A program made the position numbers and the translations under genes. The notes under the pieces were generated by a model that worked only from the letters and a program-made list of their open reading frames with translations, was not told where the DNA came from and searched no databases. A DNA stretch of 42,389 nt from JBLIDK01 sp047632595 (lineage in GTDB: Bacteria > Bacteroidota > Bacteroidia > Sphingobacteriales > Sphingobacteriaceae): NCBI GenBank assembly GCA_047632595.1, contig JBLIDK010000016.1, forward strand, positions 1 to 42,389, read 5' to 3'. Positions 26,063 to 32,871 of the stretch are shown here, piece by piece. Every line of letters begins with the position of its first letter. Positions within the stretch are counted from its first letter, which is position 1.

Positions 26063-27538
26063 ATGCTTAGTCAGAAACTTCAACAAAGACTTTTACAAAA
26101 GCTATCTCCTCAGCAGATTCAGTTTATAAAGCTTTTGCAAGTTCCTACTGATATGTTAGAATCTCGCATCAAACAAGAGCTTGAGGAAAACCCTGCACTT
26201 GAAGACGGTAATTTTTCTACGGATAAAGAAGTTGAAAGAAATGATGACGATTCAAGCGATAGTAAGGAAGAGTCAACAAGCAGTGATGAAGTAAACTTAG
26301 ATGTTTACATGCAAGATGATGACATCTCCATGTACAATAAATATGGTGGAGCTTCTCCTGACGATGATGAAGGTGGGTTTATACCCATTCAAGTAGATCA
26401 AAGTTTACATGAACTACTTGAAATGCAAGTTGGTTTGCAAGAGTTTAATGAACGTGAAGTTCTAATTGCAATTCAAATAATTGGGAGTGTTGACGATAGC
26501 GGTTATTTAAGACGTGAAGTGGAAGACATTGAAGATGATTTAGCTTTTACACAAAGTTTTGTAGCCAATCCTGGCGAAGTTGATCATGTTTTAAAGGCAG
26601 TACAGAAATTTGATCCTCCAGGGGTTGCCTCTCGAAATTTACAAGAGTGTTTGTTAAAGCAACTTGAGCGAAAAGGTCCAGTAGATCCTAAGATAGCCTT
26701 GGCAAGAAGAATTGTATCCGACTACATGGACAGCTTTACCAAAAAGCACTACAAGTCGCTAGAAAAAACGTTAAAAATAACTAACGACGAGTTAAAACTT
26801 GCCATTGAAGAAATTACTCGATTAAATCCAAGACCTGGAAATATAGTTGGAAACAATGTAGGTGCAGGTGGTGGAAGTATTAAGCATCATCAAGTCATTC
26901 CCGATTTTATAATGACCAATAACGATGGTGAATTACGCTTAGGTTTAAATAGTAAAAACGCTCCCGAACTTCGAGTAAGTAAGCAATACAAAGAAATGTT
27001 TCAAGCTTATGATGCTGCTGTAAAGCCGGATAAGCGAATGAAAGAAACGGTTCAGTTTGTAAAACAAAAGTTAGATGCGGCCAAATGGTTTATTGATGCT
27101 ATTCGCCAGAGGCAACAAACTTTAATGAATACTATGAATGCCATAATGCATTTGCAGTATGACTATTTTTTAGATGGGGATGAAACAAAGTTACATCCAA
27201 TGATTCTTAAGGATGTTGCAGACAAAATTCACATGGATATTTCAACTGTTTCTCGTGTGGCAAACAGTAAATATGTTCAAACCGATTTCGGAATTTTTTT
27301 ATTGAAATCATTCTTTAGTGAAGGGGTTCAAAAAGAAGACGGTGAAGAAGTTTCAAATAAAGAAGTTAAAAGAGTGCTTGCGGATGTTATTGCCGCAGAA
27401 GACAAGGTTAAACCTCTTGCTGACGGCCGATTAGCAGCTATTATGAAAGAAAAAGGGTATAACATCGCAAGAAGAACAGTTGCTAAATACCGAGAACAAT
27501 TAGACATTCCTGTTGCTAGACTAAGAAAAGAAATTTAA
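26063..27538 (+). CDS. rpoN: RNA polymerase sigma-54 factor
   Basis: The alternative sigma factor that recognises -24/-12 promoters and needs AAA+ activator proteins to open them. The 491-residue length is typical. Region I at the N-terminus is Gln/Leu-rich (LQQRLLQKLSPQQIQFIKLL, then QVPTDMLESRIKQELEENPAL), followed by an acidic region II (residues 50-110). The core-binding region includes LQEFNEREVLIAIQIIGSVD and KFDPPGVASRNLQECLLKQL. The helix-turn-helix is near DVADKIHMDISTVSRVANSK. The RpoN box is ARRTVAKYRE close to the end. No sigma-54 activator is encoded in the window. The ion-channel gene follows after 2 bp, so the two are likely co-transcribed. Confidence 0.98.
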   Translation: MLSQKLQQRLLQKLSPQQIQFIKLLQVPTDMLESRIKQELEENPALEDGNFSTDKEVERNDDDSSDSKEESTSSDEVNLDVYMQDDDISMYNKYGGASPDDDEGGFIPIQVDQSLHELLEMQVGLQEFNEREVLIAIQIIGSVDDSGYLRREVEDIEDDLAFTQSFVANPGEVDHVLKAVQKFDPPGVASRNLQECLLKQLERKGPVDPKIALARRIVSDYMDSFTKKHYKSLEKTLKITNDELKLAIEEITRLNPRPGNIVGNNVGAGGGSIKHHQVIPDFIMTNNDGELRLGLNSKNAPELRVSKQYKEMFQAYDAAVKPDKRMKETVQFVKQKLDAAKWFIDAIRQRQQTLMNTMNAIMHLQYDYFLDGDETKLHPMILKDVADKIHMDISTVSRVANSKYVQTDFGIFLLKSFFSEGVQKEDGEEVSNKEVKRVLADVIAAEDKVKPLADGRLAAIMKEKGYNIARRTVAKYREQLDIPVARLRKEI

Positions 27539-27540
27539 AC

Positions 27541-28335
27541 ATGAGGGAATGGGTGTTCACTACTATATTTGGTACCGAAACTAAGGCAGGGAAGCGATTT
27601 GACGTAATTCTTCTTTGGGTAATAATCGTTAGTGTTGCCTTAGTAATAATGGAAAGTGTTAGAGGCTTCCAGGAGCAATACACTTACCAACTTTTTATAT
27701 TAGAATGGGTGTTCACCATTTTTTTCTCTTTAGAATATATCACCAGAATCTATTGTCATCCGAAGCCTAGAAATTACATATTCAGTTTTTTTGGGATTAT
27801 TGATTTACTTGCGGTTTTGCCTACTTATTTGGCCTTATTCGTTGCTGGCGGACACTTTTTAATGATTATTCGAGTAGTTAGATTGTTAAGAGTCTTTAGA
27901 ATTTTCAAACTAACACGTTATTTATTTGAAGCAAATCAACTTCGAAATGCCTTAAAACAAAGTCTTCATAAAATCACAATTTTCTTTGGTGCTGTGTTAG
28001 CAATGGTTTTAATTACCGGAACTTTAATGTATATGATAGAAGGAGAAGAAAATGGTTTTTCTAGCATCCCTCAAAGTATTTATTGGGCCATTGTAACTAT
28101 AACAACTGTTGGGTATGGAGATGTTATCCCTTTAACAATTGCAGGGAAAATTCTGGCTTCTATAATGATGATTATGGGCTATAGCGTTATTGCGGTACCA
28201 ACTGGTGTTGTAACTGCCGAAATGATGAAAAGCAACAAAGAAGAGGTTTCTTGCACTACCTGTAATAGTTCAATACATGCAGGAGACAATTATTGTTCAA
28301 ATTGTGGAAACGAGAACGAGCTAAATATAAATTAA
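27541..28335 (+). CDS. Voltage-gated-like potassium channel with C-terminal zinc ribbon
   Basis: An inner-membrane ion channel subunit, 264 residues, with the six-helix Kv layout. S1 (VILLWVIIVSVALVIMES) and S2/S3 (EYITRIYCH, then FGIIDLLAVLPTYLALF) come first. S4 has regularly spaced arginines (IIRVVRLLRVFRIFKLTRY). S5 is followed by a pore loop with the K+ selectivity filter TVGYGD, and S6 is GKILASIMMIMGYSVIAVP. Instead of an RCK/NAD-binding domain, the short tail carries four cysteines in CTTC-x10-CSNC, a probable zinc ribbon. It starts 2 bp after rpoN. Its stop codon overlaps, on the opposite strand, the stop of a decayed membrane-protein fragment. Confidence 0.9.
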   Translation: MREWVFTTIFGTETKAGKRFDVILLWVIIVSVALVIMESVRGFQEQYTYQLFILEWVFTIFFSLEYITRIYCHPKPRNYIFSFFGIIDLLAVLPTYLALFVAGGHFLMIIRVVRLLRVFRIFKLTRYLFEANQLRNALKQSLHKITIFFGAVLAMVLITGTLMYMIEGEENGFSSIPQSIYWAIVTITTVGYGDVIPLTIAGKILASIMMIMGYSVIAVPTGVVTAEMMKSNKEEVSCTTCNSSIHAGDNYCSNCGNENELNIN

Positions 28336-28439
28336 GCAATTCTAGTTCCTGTTTTTCCGCCAATCCATGACATTCCAATATAAGCTCCAAGAATTTCTAC
28401 TACTGCAAACCACATTGGGAATCTTGGGGTTTTGAATAA
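28332..28439 (-). pseudogene. 3' fragment of an unrecognised membrane-protein gene
   Basis: The minus strand reads LFKTPRFPMWFAVVEILGAY followed by IGMSWIGGKTGTRIA and a stop. The stop codon overlaps the channel gene's stop. The composition (one hydrophobic helix, then a basic Gly-rich end) looks like the C-terminus of a multi-pass protein. There is no gene body upstream; the sequence runs into a surface-protein fragment on the other strand at about 28435. A self-contained 27-codon ORF from the ATG ending at 28415 is possible but less likely. Family not recognised. Confidence 0.35.
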
Positions 28440-28797
28440 CAATGGTGATGGAAAATTAACATACACCTCAGTTCCTGATTTTGAAGGTCAAGATAATTTC
28501 AACTATACAGTAGATGATGTACAAGATAATCCTTCATAAAAAGCACAAGTAGTAATTTTTGTATCTAAAGCAACAGGTATAAATATTATTAATTCTCAAG
28601 AAATAAAAATTGTAAATCCAATAAACAATAAACTTTTAATTGATTTTGGAAAAGCATTTGATGGATTGGTTGAAATTTCAAACTTAAACGGACAAGTTGT
28701 AAAACAAATTGAATTAAACTCTACTACTTCATTTGTTAATGAAGATGTCTCTGAACTAAACACAGGCATGTATATAGTTAAGGTTATTGAAAACTAG
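28435..28797 (+). pseudogene. Decayed C-terminal fragment of a cadherin/Ig-like T9SS cargo gene
   Basis: Forward reading from 28435 gives NNGDGKLTYTSVPDFEGQDN followed by FNYTVDD. This is the recurring end of cadherin- or Ig-like tandem repeats (NGDG...YTP.PDF.G.D.F.YTV.D). An in-frame TAA at 28537-28539 interrupts it. The same frame then continues through a T9SS type A sorting domain (IKIVNPINNKLLIDF, VEISNLNGQVVKQIEL, LNTGMYIVKVIEN) to a TAG at 28795-28797. There is no start or gene body upstream, so this is the tail of a lost surface protein. Homology is judged by eye. Confidence 0.7.
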
Positions 28798-28964
28798 TAC
28801 ACATTATTTAATGTTGTTTAAACCCTCTTTCCTTTAAACAGGTTGGAGGATTTTTGCTTTATTAGCAGTACTTCTGACTACTTTGGTAACTTTTTGGCTA
28901 TGTGCTAATTTGAAACATAAAAAACCCCTGCTCGAAAACCTTCGCTGTACTCCGGTTTAACTGG

Positions 28965-29064
28965 TTCTCGCCCAGCTTTGTTTCCTGCTCAAATTCAAAT
29001 AATTAGCCATAAAAAAACCCATCTGCTACTGCAAATGGGTTCTACCTGTGGGCCCAGCTGGGCT
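28965..29064. repeat. Copy A of a 100-bp direct repeat (duplicated tRNA 3' flank)
   Basis: Nearly identical to 29135-29234 at a constant offset of 170 bp, with only a few substitutions. It includes TTCTCGCCCAGCTTTGT, a copy of the tRNA terminator hairpin (29016-29041), and the last 15 bp of the tRNA gene (GGGCCCAGCTGGGCT, 29050-29064), after which similarity stops inside the tRNA T-arm. Confidence 0.8.
29016..29041 (-). terminator. Duplicate copy of the tRNA terminator hairpin
   Basis: AACCCATCTGC and GCAAATGGGTT pair over 11 bp (one G:U in the minus-strand RNA) with a 4-nt loop, followed on the minus strand by a T run. It is the same hairpin as at 29186-29211, carried in repeat copy A. It may catch readthrough but no intact gene precedes it directly. 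Confidence 0.6.
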
Positions 29065-29134
29065 TCCCGATGATCTCCGCTGCGCTTCGATAGCGGGACT
29101 TCACCAAATTTCGTTTCCACTCTATTTGGTTCGC

Positions 29135-29234
29135 TTCTCGCCCAGCTTTGTATCCTGCTCAAATTCAAATTATTAGGCACAAAAAAACCCATCTGCTACT
29201 GCAAATGGGTTCTACTTGTGGGCCCAGCTGGGCT
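29135..29234. repeat. Copy B of the 100-bp direct repeat, overlapping the tRNA 3' end
   Basis: The partner of 28965-29064. Its last 15 bp are the genuine 3' end of the tRNA gene. The 70 bp between the copies (29065-29134) is unique and contains a CG-rich inverted repeat (TCCCG ... CGGGA). Confidence 0.8.
29186..29211 (-). terminator. Intrinsic terminator of the tRNA gene
   Basis: On the minus strand AACCCATTTGC, loop AGTA, then GCAGATGGGTT gives an 11-bp stem with one G:U pair, followed by a run of Ts (complement of A7 at 29181-29187). It begins 7 nt past the tRNA 3' end. Confidence 0.85.
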
Positions 29235-29292
29235 CGAACCAGCGACCAATTGATTATGAGTCAACTACTCTAACCAGCTGAGCTATGGGCCC
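29219..29292 (-). tRNA. tRNA with anticodon CAT, probably tRNA-Ile2 (lysidine type)
   Basis: A 74-nt cloverleaf on the minus strand: acceptor GGGCCCA/TGGGCCC; D-arm GCTC...GAGT; anticodon stem GTTGA/TCAAT with loop CTCATAA (anticodon CAT at 29258-29256); variable loop TGGTC; T-stem GCTGG/CCAGC with TTCGAGC; discriminator A. CCA is not encoded. The anticodon alone means Met, initiator Met or Ile2. The 5' end is fully paired G-C, which argues against initiator. The run ACTCATAATC...TTGGTCGCTGGTTC closely resembles E. coli ileX, so I favour tRNA-Ile2, whose C34 is changed to lysidine by TilS to read AUA. Elongator tRNA-Met is the alternative. Confidence 0.9.
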
Positions 29293-29304
29293 TAAAAGTG
29301 GGTG

Positions 29305-29312
29305 CAAAACTA
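29305..29312 (-). promoter_or_regulatory. Candidate tRNA promoter -7 element
   Basis: CAAAACTA on the plus strand is TAGTTTTG on the minus strand, a perfect TAnnTTTG, ending 12 nt before the tRNA 5' end. No clear -33 element. Confidence 0.5.
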
Positions 29313-29392
29313 CAATTTCTTTCAATAAACTGAAGGGTTAATTACACTTTGTTTTATTTTTTCTTAATCTTCCATCTTTTAAACATTCGTTA

Positions 29393-29400
29393 TACTTTTG
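29393..29400 (+). promoter_or_regulatory. Candidate -7 element placing the start codon at the transcription start
   Basis: TACTTTTG matches TAnnTTTG and ends 4 nt before the ATG at 29405. Transcription starting at the usual distance would give an mRNA with essentially no leader. Confidence 0.5.
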
Positions 29401-29404
29401 AAGC

Positions 29405-30025
29405 ATGTCAAAAATCAAAAATATTCTGTTCGATTTGGGAGCTGTTATTTACGACATCGATTTTAATCGAGCCCTGAATTCATTCGAACAAATTGGGATT
29501 CCTAATCCCCAAAACATCTATGGAAAAATGAATCAAAATCCAATTTTTGATCAATTTGATCGTGGAGAATGCAGCTCACACCAGTTTATTGATTTTATTA
29601 AATCATTTGCAACTAAACCTTTAGATGCAGTAGAAGTGGCCAAAGCTTGGAACAATCTTTTGATTGGAATACCAGTAGAACGAATCACCCTACTAGAAAA
29701 AATGAAGAAAAAGCACAACACTTTCTTGCTTTCAAACAACAATGCTCTTCACTATGCAGAAATCATGAACTACATGAATTTAAATCACCCCGGTGTTGAT
29801 TTGAATGCTTTGTTCCATGATACTTTTTACTCTCACTTAATTGGTTCTCGTAAACCTGAGCAAAAAGCTTTTGATATAATGATTGAAAAAACTGGTATTC
29901 TTCCAATTGAAACTATTTTTTTAGATGACAGTCCTCAGCATTTAGAAACGGCTAAAAAAATGGGATTTAATTGCATCCACATCACTCCAGAGGTGACTGT
30001 TTTTGATGCCTTGAGAGATTTTTAA
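29405..30025 (+). CDS. HAD-family phosphatase (YihX-like)
   Basis: A 206-residue haloacid dehalogenase-type hydrolase, probably a cytosolic sugar-phosphate phosphatase. Motif I is ILFDLGAVIYDIDF with the nucleophilic Asp; the DLG form is that of the YihX/epoxide-hydrolase N-terminal group rather than DxD. Motif II is FLLSNNNALHY, the motif III lysine lies in SRKPEQKAFD, and motif IV is IFLDDSPQHLETAKKMGFNC with the acidic pair. A helical cap lies between residues 20 and 85. The E. coli relative dephosphorylates alpha-glucose-1-phosphate, but the substrate here is not determined. A -7 element ends 4 bp before the ATG, suggesting a leaderless mRNA. The stop overlaps that of the convergent iscA-like gene by 4 bp. 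Confidence 0.9.
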   Translation: MSKIKNILFDLGAVIYDIDFNRALNSFEQIGIPNPQNIYGKMNQNPIFDQFDRGECSSHQFIDFIKSFATKPLDAVEVAKAWNNLLIGIPVERITLLEKMKKKHNTFLLSNNNALHYAEIMNYMNLNHPGVDLNALFHDTFYSHLIGSRKPEQKAFDIMIEKTGILPIETIFLDDSPQHLETAKKMGFNCIHITPEVTVFDALRDF

Positions 30026-30360
30026 ACAGAAAAACTTTCTCCACATGCGCAAGTTCTACTTGCATTTGGATTAATAAAGTTGAATCCTTTTCCTTCTAAA
30101 CCATCAGAAAAATCAAGATTGGTTCCTGCTAAATAAAGGAAACTCTTCATGTCTAGAATTATTTTTAGCCCGTTGTGCTCACATTGTTGATCACCTTTAG
30201 TCGCATCTTCAGAAAAAGATATGTCATACGAAAGACCTGAACATCCACCACTTACGACAGATACCCTTAGAAAATAATCATATGCAAATCCACCTTCCTT
30301 ACGAAGTTGTTGAATTTTTGTTTTGGCTTTATCGGTGACGGTAATTACTGTATCTGACAT
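30022..30360 (-). CDS. Iron-sulfur cluster assembly accessory protein (IscA/HesB family)
   Basis: A 112-residue A-type carrier that receives Fe-S clusters from the scaffold and passes them to apoproteins. The three conserved cysteines are present: one in VVSGGCSGLSYD and two in the C-terminal CACGESF. The surrounding FINPNASRTCACG form is also typical. Length is standard for IscA/ErpA/SufA, which cannot be separated here, and no other isc or suf gene is in the window. The start is MSDTVITVTDKAKTKIQQL. A TAnnTTTG element ends 4 nt before the ATG, again suggesting a leaderless transcript. It converges on the HAD gene with overlapping stop codons. Confidence 0.93.
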   Translation of the reverse strand: MSDTVITVTDKAKTKIQQLRKEGGFAYDYFLRVSVVSGGCSGLSYDISFSEDATKGDQQCEHNGLKIILDMKSFLYLAGTNLDFSDGLEGKGFNFINPNASRTCACGESFSV

Positions 30361-30364
30361 GATG

Positions 30365-30372
30365 CAAAGTTA
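30365..30372 (-). promoter_or_regulatory. Candidate -7 element of the iscA-like gene (leaderless arrangement)
   Basis: CAAAGTTA on the plus strand is TAACTTTG on the minus strand, a perfect TAnnTTTG, separated by 4 nt from the ATG at 30360. Confidence 0.5.
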
Positions 30373-30443
30373 ATCAATTACCTACTTAACATTCGTACCT
30401 TTGTATGGTTTTAAGAAAGGCTAATTAAAAAGCATAAAAGAGT

Positions 30444-30474
30444 TTGTAAAAACTACTATAAGTCCTTATCTTTG
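30444..30474 (+). promoter_or_regulatory. Bacteroidota-type promoter of the L31 gene
   Basis: TTG (30444-30446) is followed by 20 bp and TATCTTTG (30467-30474), a full match to the phylum consensus. It predicts a leader of about 18 nt. A second -7-like TACCTTTG lies further upstream at 30396-30403. Confidence 0.65.
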
Positions 30475-30497
30475 CATCCCAGTTTTTAATAGAAGAA

Positions 30498-30773
30498 ATG
30501 AGAAAAGACATTCACCCGGAAAATTATAGATTTGTTGTATTTAAAGATGTATCAAATGACTACACCTTTTTAACAAAATCTACTGCCGATACAAAAGATA
30601 CTATTGTTTACGAAGATGGTAAAGAATACCCTTTAATTAAATTAGAGATCTCTTCGAAATCACATCCTTTCTTTACTGGTAAGATGAAGCTTGTTGATAC
30701 AGCTGGACGTGTTGACAAATTCTACACCAAGTACAAAAAGAAAGAAAAAAGAACTTTTACTGACGACGAATAG
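30498..30773 (+). CDS. rpmE2: 50S ribosomal protein L31, type B
   Basis: A 91-residue ribosomal protein of the large subunit. MRKDIHPENYRFVVFKDVSN is the typical start of type B L31. It lacks the zinc-binding Cys pairs of the type A protein, and the SSKSHPFFTGK...VDTAGRVDKFYTKY block is the family signature. Type B forms are the sole L31 in many Bacteroidota and are zinc-independent. The gene has a strong promoter in front and a strong hairpin terminator 28 bp after the stop, so it is monocistronic. Confidence 0.97.
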   Translation: MRKDIHPENYRFVVFKDVSNDYTFLTKSTADTKDTIVYEDGKEYPLIKLEISSKSHPFFTGKMKLVDTAGRVDKFYTKYKKKEKRTFTDDE

Positions 30774-30800
30774 TCGTTTGTTGAAAATGATTGGTTAGAT

Positions 30801-30838
30801 AAACCCCTTATTGATGCATTCAATACGGGGTTTTTTTT
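30801..30838 (+). terminator. Strong intrinsic terminator after the L31 gene
   Basis: AAACCCC (30801-30807) pairs with GGGGTTT (30827-30833). After one mismatch an inner TATTGA/TCAATA stem continues it around a TGCAT loop. Eight Ts follow the last G. The tail reaches to within 12 bp of the next ATG. Confidence 0.9.
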
Positions 30839-30849
30839 ATTTTTGACCC

Positions 30850-32049
30850 ATGCCAATAGTCTTTTTTGATAATCCAGCGCAACGACCGCGATTTTTTCCT
30901 CTTGCATATAGCAGGCCAATAGCCGATTTCAGGGTCGGAATACTCACAATTCGTGAAAAATGGGAGCGCTTTTCAAAAGAGCAATCTTTTACTTTAACTG
31001 AGCCTTATTTACAGGGAAAGTATCCAAACACCGATTCTCATAACAATATTTACATAGATGGGTCAATAATTCCAACTCCGGAGTTAATGGAAATATGCTT
31101 AAATCTAAATATGGATCAAGCTGTTTTCTACCGAGACACTTTAATTGCAGTTAAAAGTGAAAAACTATTTGTTGATGCTACAGACTTGATTGAAGGTATT
31201 CATTTTGCCAAAATTGATATTCCAATCTCACCAGATCAATTAACCCAACTTTCTGATATTTTCTCTTTATGCGGACAAGAAATTGGTAATGATATTAAAT
31301 TTTTTAAGTCGCAAAGCAGAGAGCTTATGCCTTTGCCGGAGCATAGCATTTGTTTTGGGCCAGTAGAAGGTCTTTTCATTGAAAAAGGAGCAACTATACT
31401 CAATTCCACTTTTAACACCACAGATGGTCCTATTTACATTGCCAAGGACGCTGTAGTAATGGAAGGCTCTAAAATTAGAGGTCCTTTTGCACTTGGCAAC
31501 CATAGCACTTTAAAAATGGATGCCAAAATATACGGTGGAACAAGTATTGGTCCACATTGCAAGGTTGGCGGTGAAGTAAACAACAGTGTCTTTTTTGGAT
31601 ATTCAAACAAAGGCCATGATGGTTTCTTGGGCAATTCTGTTTTAGGAGAGTGGTGTAATATTGGTGCAGACACAAACAACAGTAATCTTAAAAACAACTA
31701 CGATGATGTAAAACTCTGGAATTACAAAGACAAGAGTTTTAAGCAAACCTACCTACAATTTTGTGGACTGATAATGGGAGACCATTCAAAATGTGGTATA
31801 AACACCATGTTTAACACAGGCACAGTCATTGGTTTTAATTGCAACATTTTTGGAACAGGCTTTCCAAGAAATTTTGTTCCTGATTTTGCTTGGGGCGGAG
31901 CCAATGGATACACCACATATACCCTTAAAAAGGCTATTGACACTGCAAAAAGAGTAGTCTCCAGAAGAAATATTGAACTAAGTCAGGATGACCTAGAAAT
32001 TTTTGAATCGATATTTGAGCAAACAACTCAATACAGATTTTGGGAGTAA
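30850..32049 (+). CDS. GlmU-like putative sugar nucleotidyltransferase/acetyltransferase
   Basis: A 399-residue cytosolic protein of the Bacteroidota 'GlmU family protein' group. The N-terminal part (IVFFDNPAQRPRFFPLAYSR, then PIADFRVGILTIREKW) is the NTP_transf_4-type domain. The second half is a left-handed beta-helix of hexapeptide repeats (GPIYIAKDAVVMEGSKIRGP, ... GTSIGPHCKVGGEVNNSVFF, then GYSNKGHDGFLGNSVLGEW). The last part, GTVIGFNCNIFGTGFPRNF, is an additional helix turn. By analogy it may form UDP-GlcNAc or a related nucleotide sugar for the envelope, but canonical GlmU motifs (LAAGxGTRM) are absent. The reaction is therefore inferred. A near-consensus -7 (TATTTTG, 30839-30845) overlaps the L31 terminator tail. 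tpiA follows 27 bp later. Confidence 0.85.
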   Translation: MPIVFFDNPAQRPRFFPLAYSRPIADFRVGILTIREKWERFSKEQSFTLTEPYLQGKYPNTDSHNNIYIDGSIIPTPELMEICLNLNMDQAVFYRDTLIAVKSEKLFVDATDLIEGIHFAKIDIPISPDQLTQLSDIFSLCGQEIGNDIKFFKSQSRELMPLPEHSICFGPVEGLFIEKGATILNSTFNTTDGPIYIAKDAVVMEGSKIRGPFALGNHSTLKMDAKIYGGTSIGPHCKVGGEVNNSVFFGYSNKGHDGFLGNSVLGEWCNIGADTNNSNLKNNYDDVKLWNYKDKSFKQTYLQFCGLIMGDHSKCGINTMFNTGTVIGFNCNIFGTGFPRNFVPDFAWGGANGYTTYTLKKAIDTAKRVVSRRNIELSQDDLEIFESIFEQTTQYRFWE

Positions 32050-32076
32050 TACAATACTGTTTCTTAATTTAGCACT

Positions 32077-32871
32077 ATGCGAAAAAAAATTGTTGCTGGT
32101 AATTGGAAAATGAATACCACTTATGAAGGAGGTTTAAAGCTTGCTTCAGAGATAATTAACATGGTTCAAGATGAGGGCGACTATTTAGTTGAGGTGATTT
32201 TAGCTCCACCATATACTCACCTTAGTAGTATCTCAAAGCTAATTCCAACCAATTCATGCGTGAAATTGGGTGCCCAAAATTGTCATTTAGAAGATTCAGG
32301 AGCATTTACAGGAGAGGTATCATTGCCTATGCTTGAGTCAATTGGTGTAAATTCAATTATTCTTGGACATTCAGAACGCAGAAAATACTATCACGAAAGT
32401 GATAAAGATGTTGCTAAAAAAACCAAAAAGGCACTTGATTTGGGTATAAGCCCAATAATATGTGTTGGTGAAACAGAAGAGCAACGTGCAGCCAATAAGC
32501 ACTTCCTTCTTGTTAAAAAACAACTTGAAGAAGCTGCATTTCATACCTTAAATGAAGATGAATTTTCGAAAGTAATTATTGCATATGAACCGGTTTGGGC
32601 AATTGGCACTGGTAAAACCGCCTCGCCTGAGCAAGCACAAGAAATGCATCAATATATTAGAAAATGTATAGCCGAAACCTATTCCATTTCTATTGCTGAA
32701 GGTTGCACTATTCTATATGGTGGAAGTTGTAATGAACAAAGTGCTGAGAATTTATTCTCACAACCTGATATTGATGGAGGCCTAATTGGTGGCTCAGCCT
32801 TGAAATCTAGAGAATTTATGAATATTATTAAAATTCTTGCAAAATCACCTAAACTTAGCGTAAAAGTCTAA
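32077..32871 (+). CDS. tpiA: Triosephosphate isomerase
   Basis: This cytosolic glycolytic enzyme interconverts dihydroxyacetone phosphate and glyceraldehyde 3-phosphate. The 264-residue protein begins MRKKIVAGNWKMN with the substrate-binding Asn and Lys. It has the catalytic His in ILGHSERRKYY, the catalytic Glu in AYEPVWAIGTGKTASPEQAQ (loop 6 follows), and the phosphate-binding ILYGGSCNEQSAENL and GGLIGGSAL. All active-site residues are present. A one-mismatch -7 (TAATTTAG, 32065-32072) lies directly upstream. The stop overlaps the next start as TAATG, indicating coupling to prmA. Confidence 0.99.
   Translation: MRKKIVAGNWKMNTTYEGGLKLASEIINMVQDEGDYLVEVILAPPYTHLSSISKLIPTNSCVKLGAQNCHLEDSGAFTGEVSLPMLESIGVNSIILGHSERRKYYHESDKDVAKKTKKALDLGISPIICVGETEEQRAANKHFLLVKKQLEEAAFHTLNEDEFSKVIIAYEPVWAIGTGKTASPEQAQEMHQYIRKCIAETYSISIAEGCTILYGGSCNEQSAENLFSQPDIDGGLIGGSALKSREFMNIIKILAKSPKLSVKV

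Noticed and set aside
29050..29064. Possible second tRNA in repeat copy A
   Set aside because: Only the last 15 bp of the tRNA are present; the sequence diverges in the T-arm and no cloverleaf can be formed.
28995..29192. A 65-codon frame on the minus strand across the repeat region
   Set aside because: It runs through both intrinsic-terminator hairpins and the duplicated tRNA flank. Its ends are translations of the same non-coding repeat, so it is not a gene.
28965..29234. Direct repeats that might suggest a CRISPR array
   Set aside because: There are only two copies of about 100 bp, each holding a terminator and tRNA end; no short regular repeats, spacers or cas genes are seen.
30850..32049. 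Calling this gene glmU outright
   Set aside because: The canonical GlmU nucleotidyl-binding motif LAAGxGTRM is absent and the N-terminal domain is of a different type, so only 'GlmU-like' is justified.
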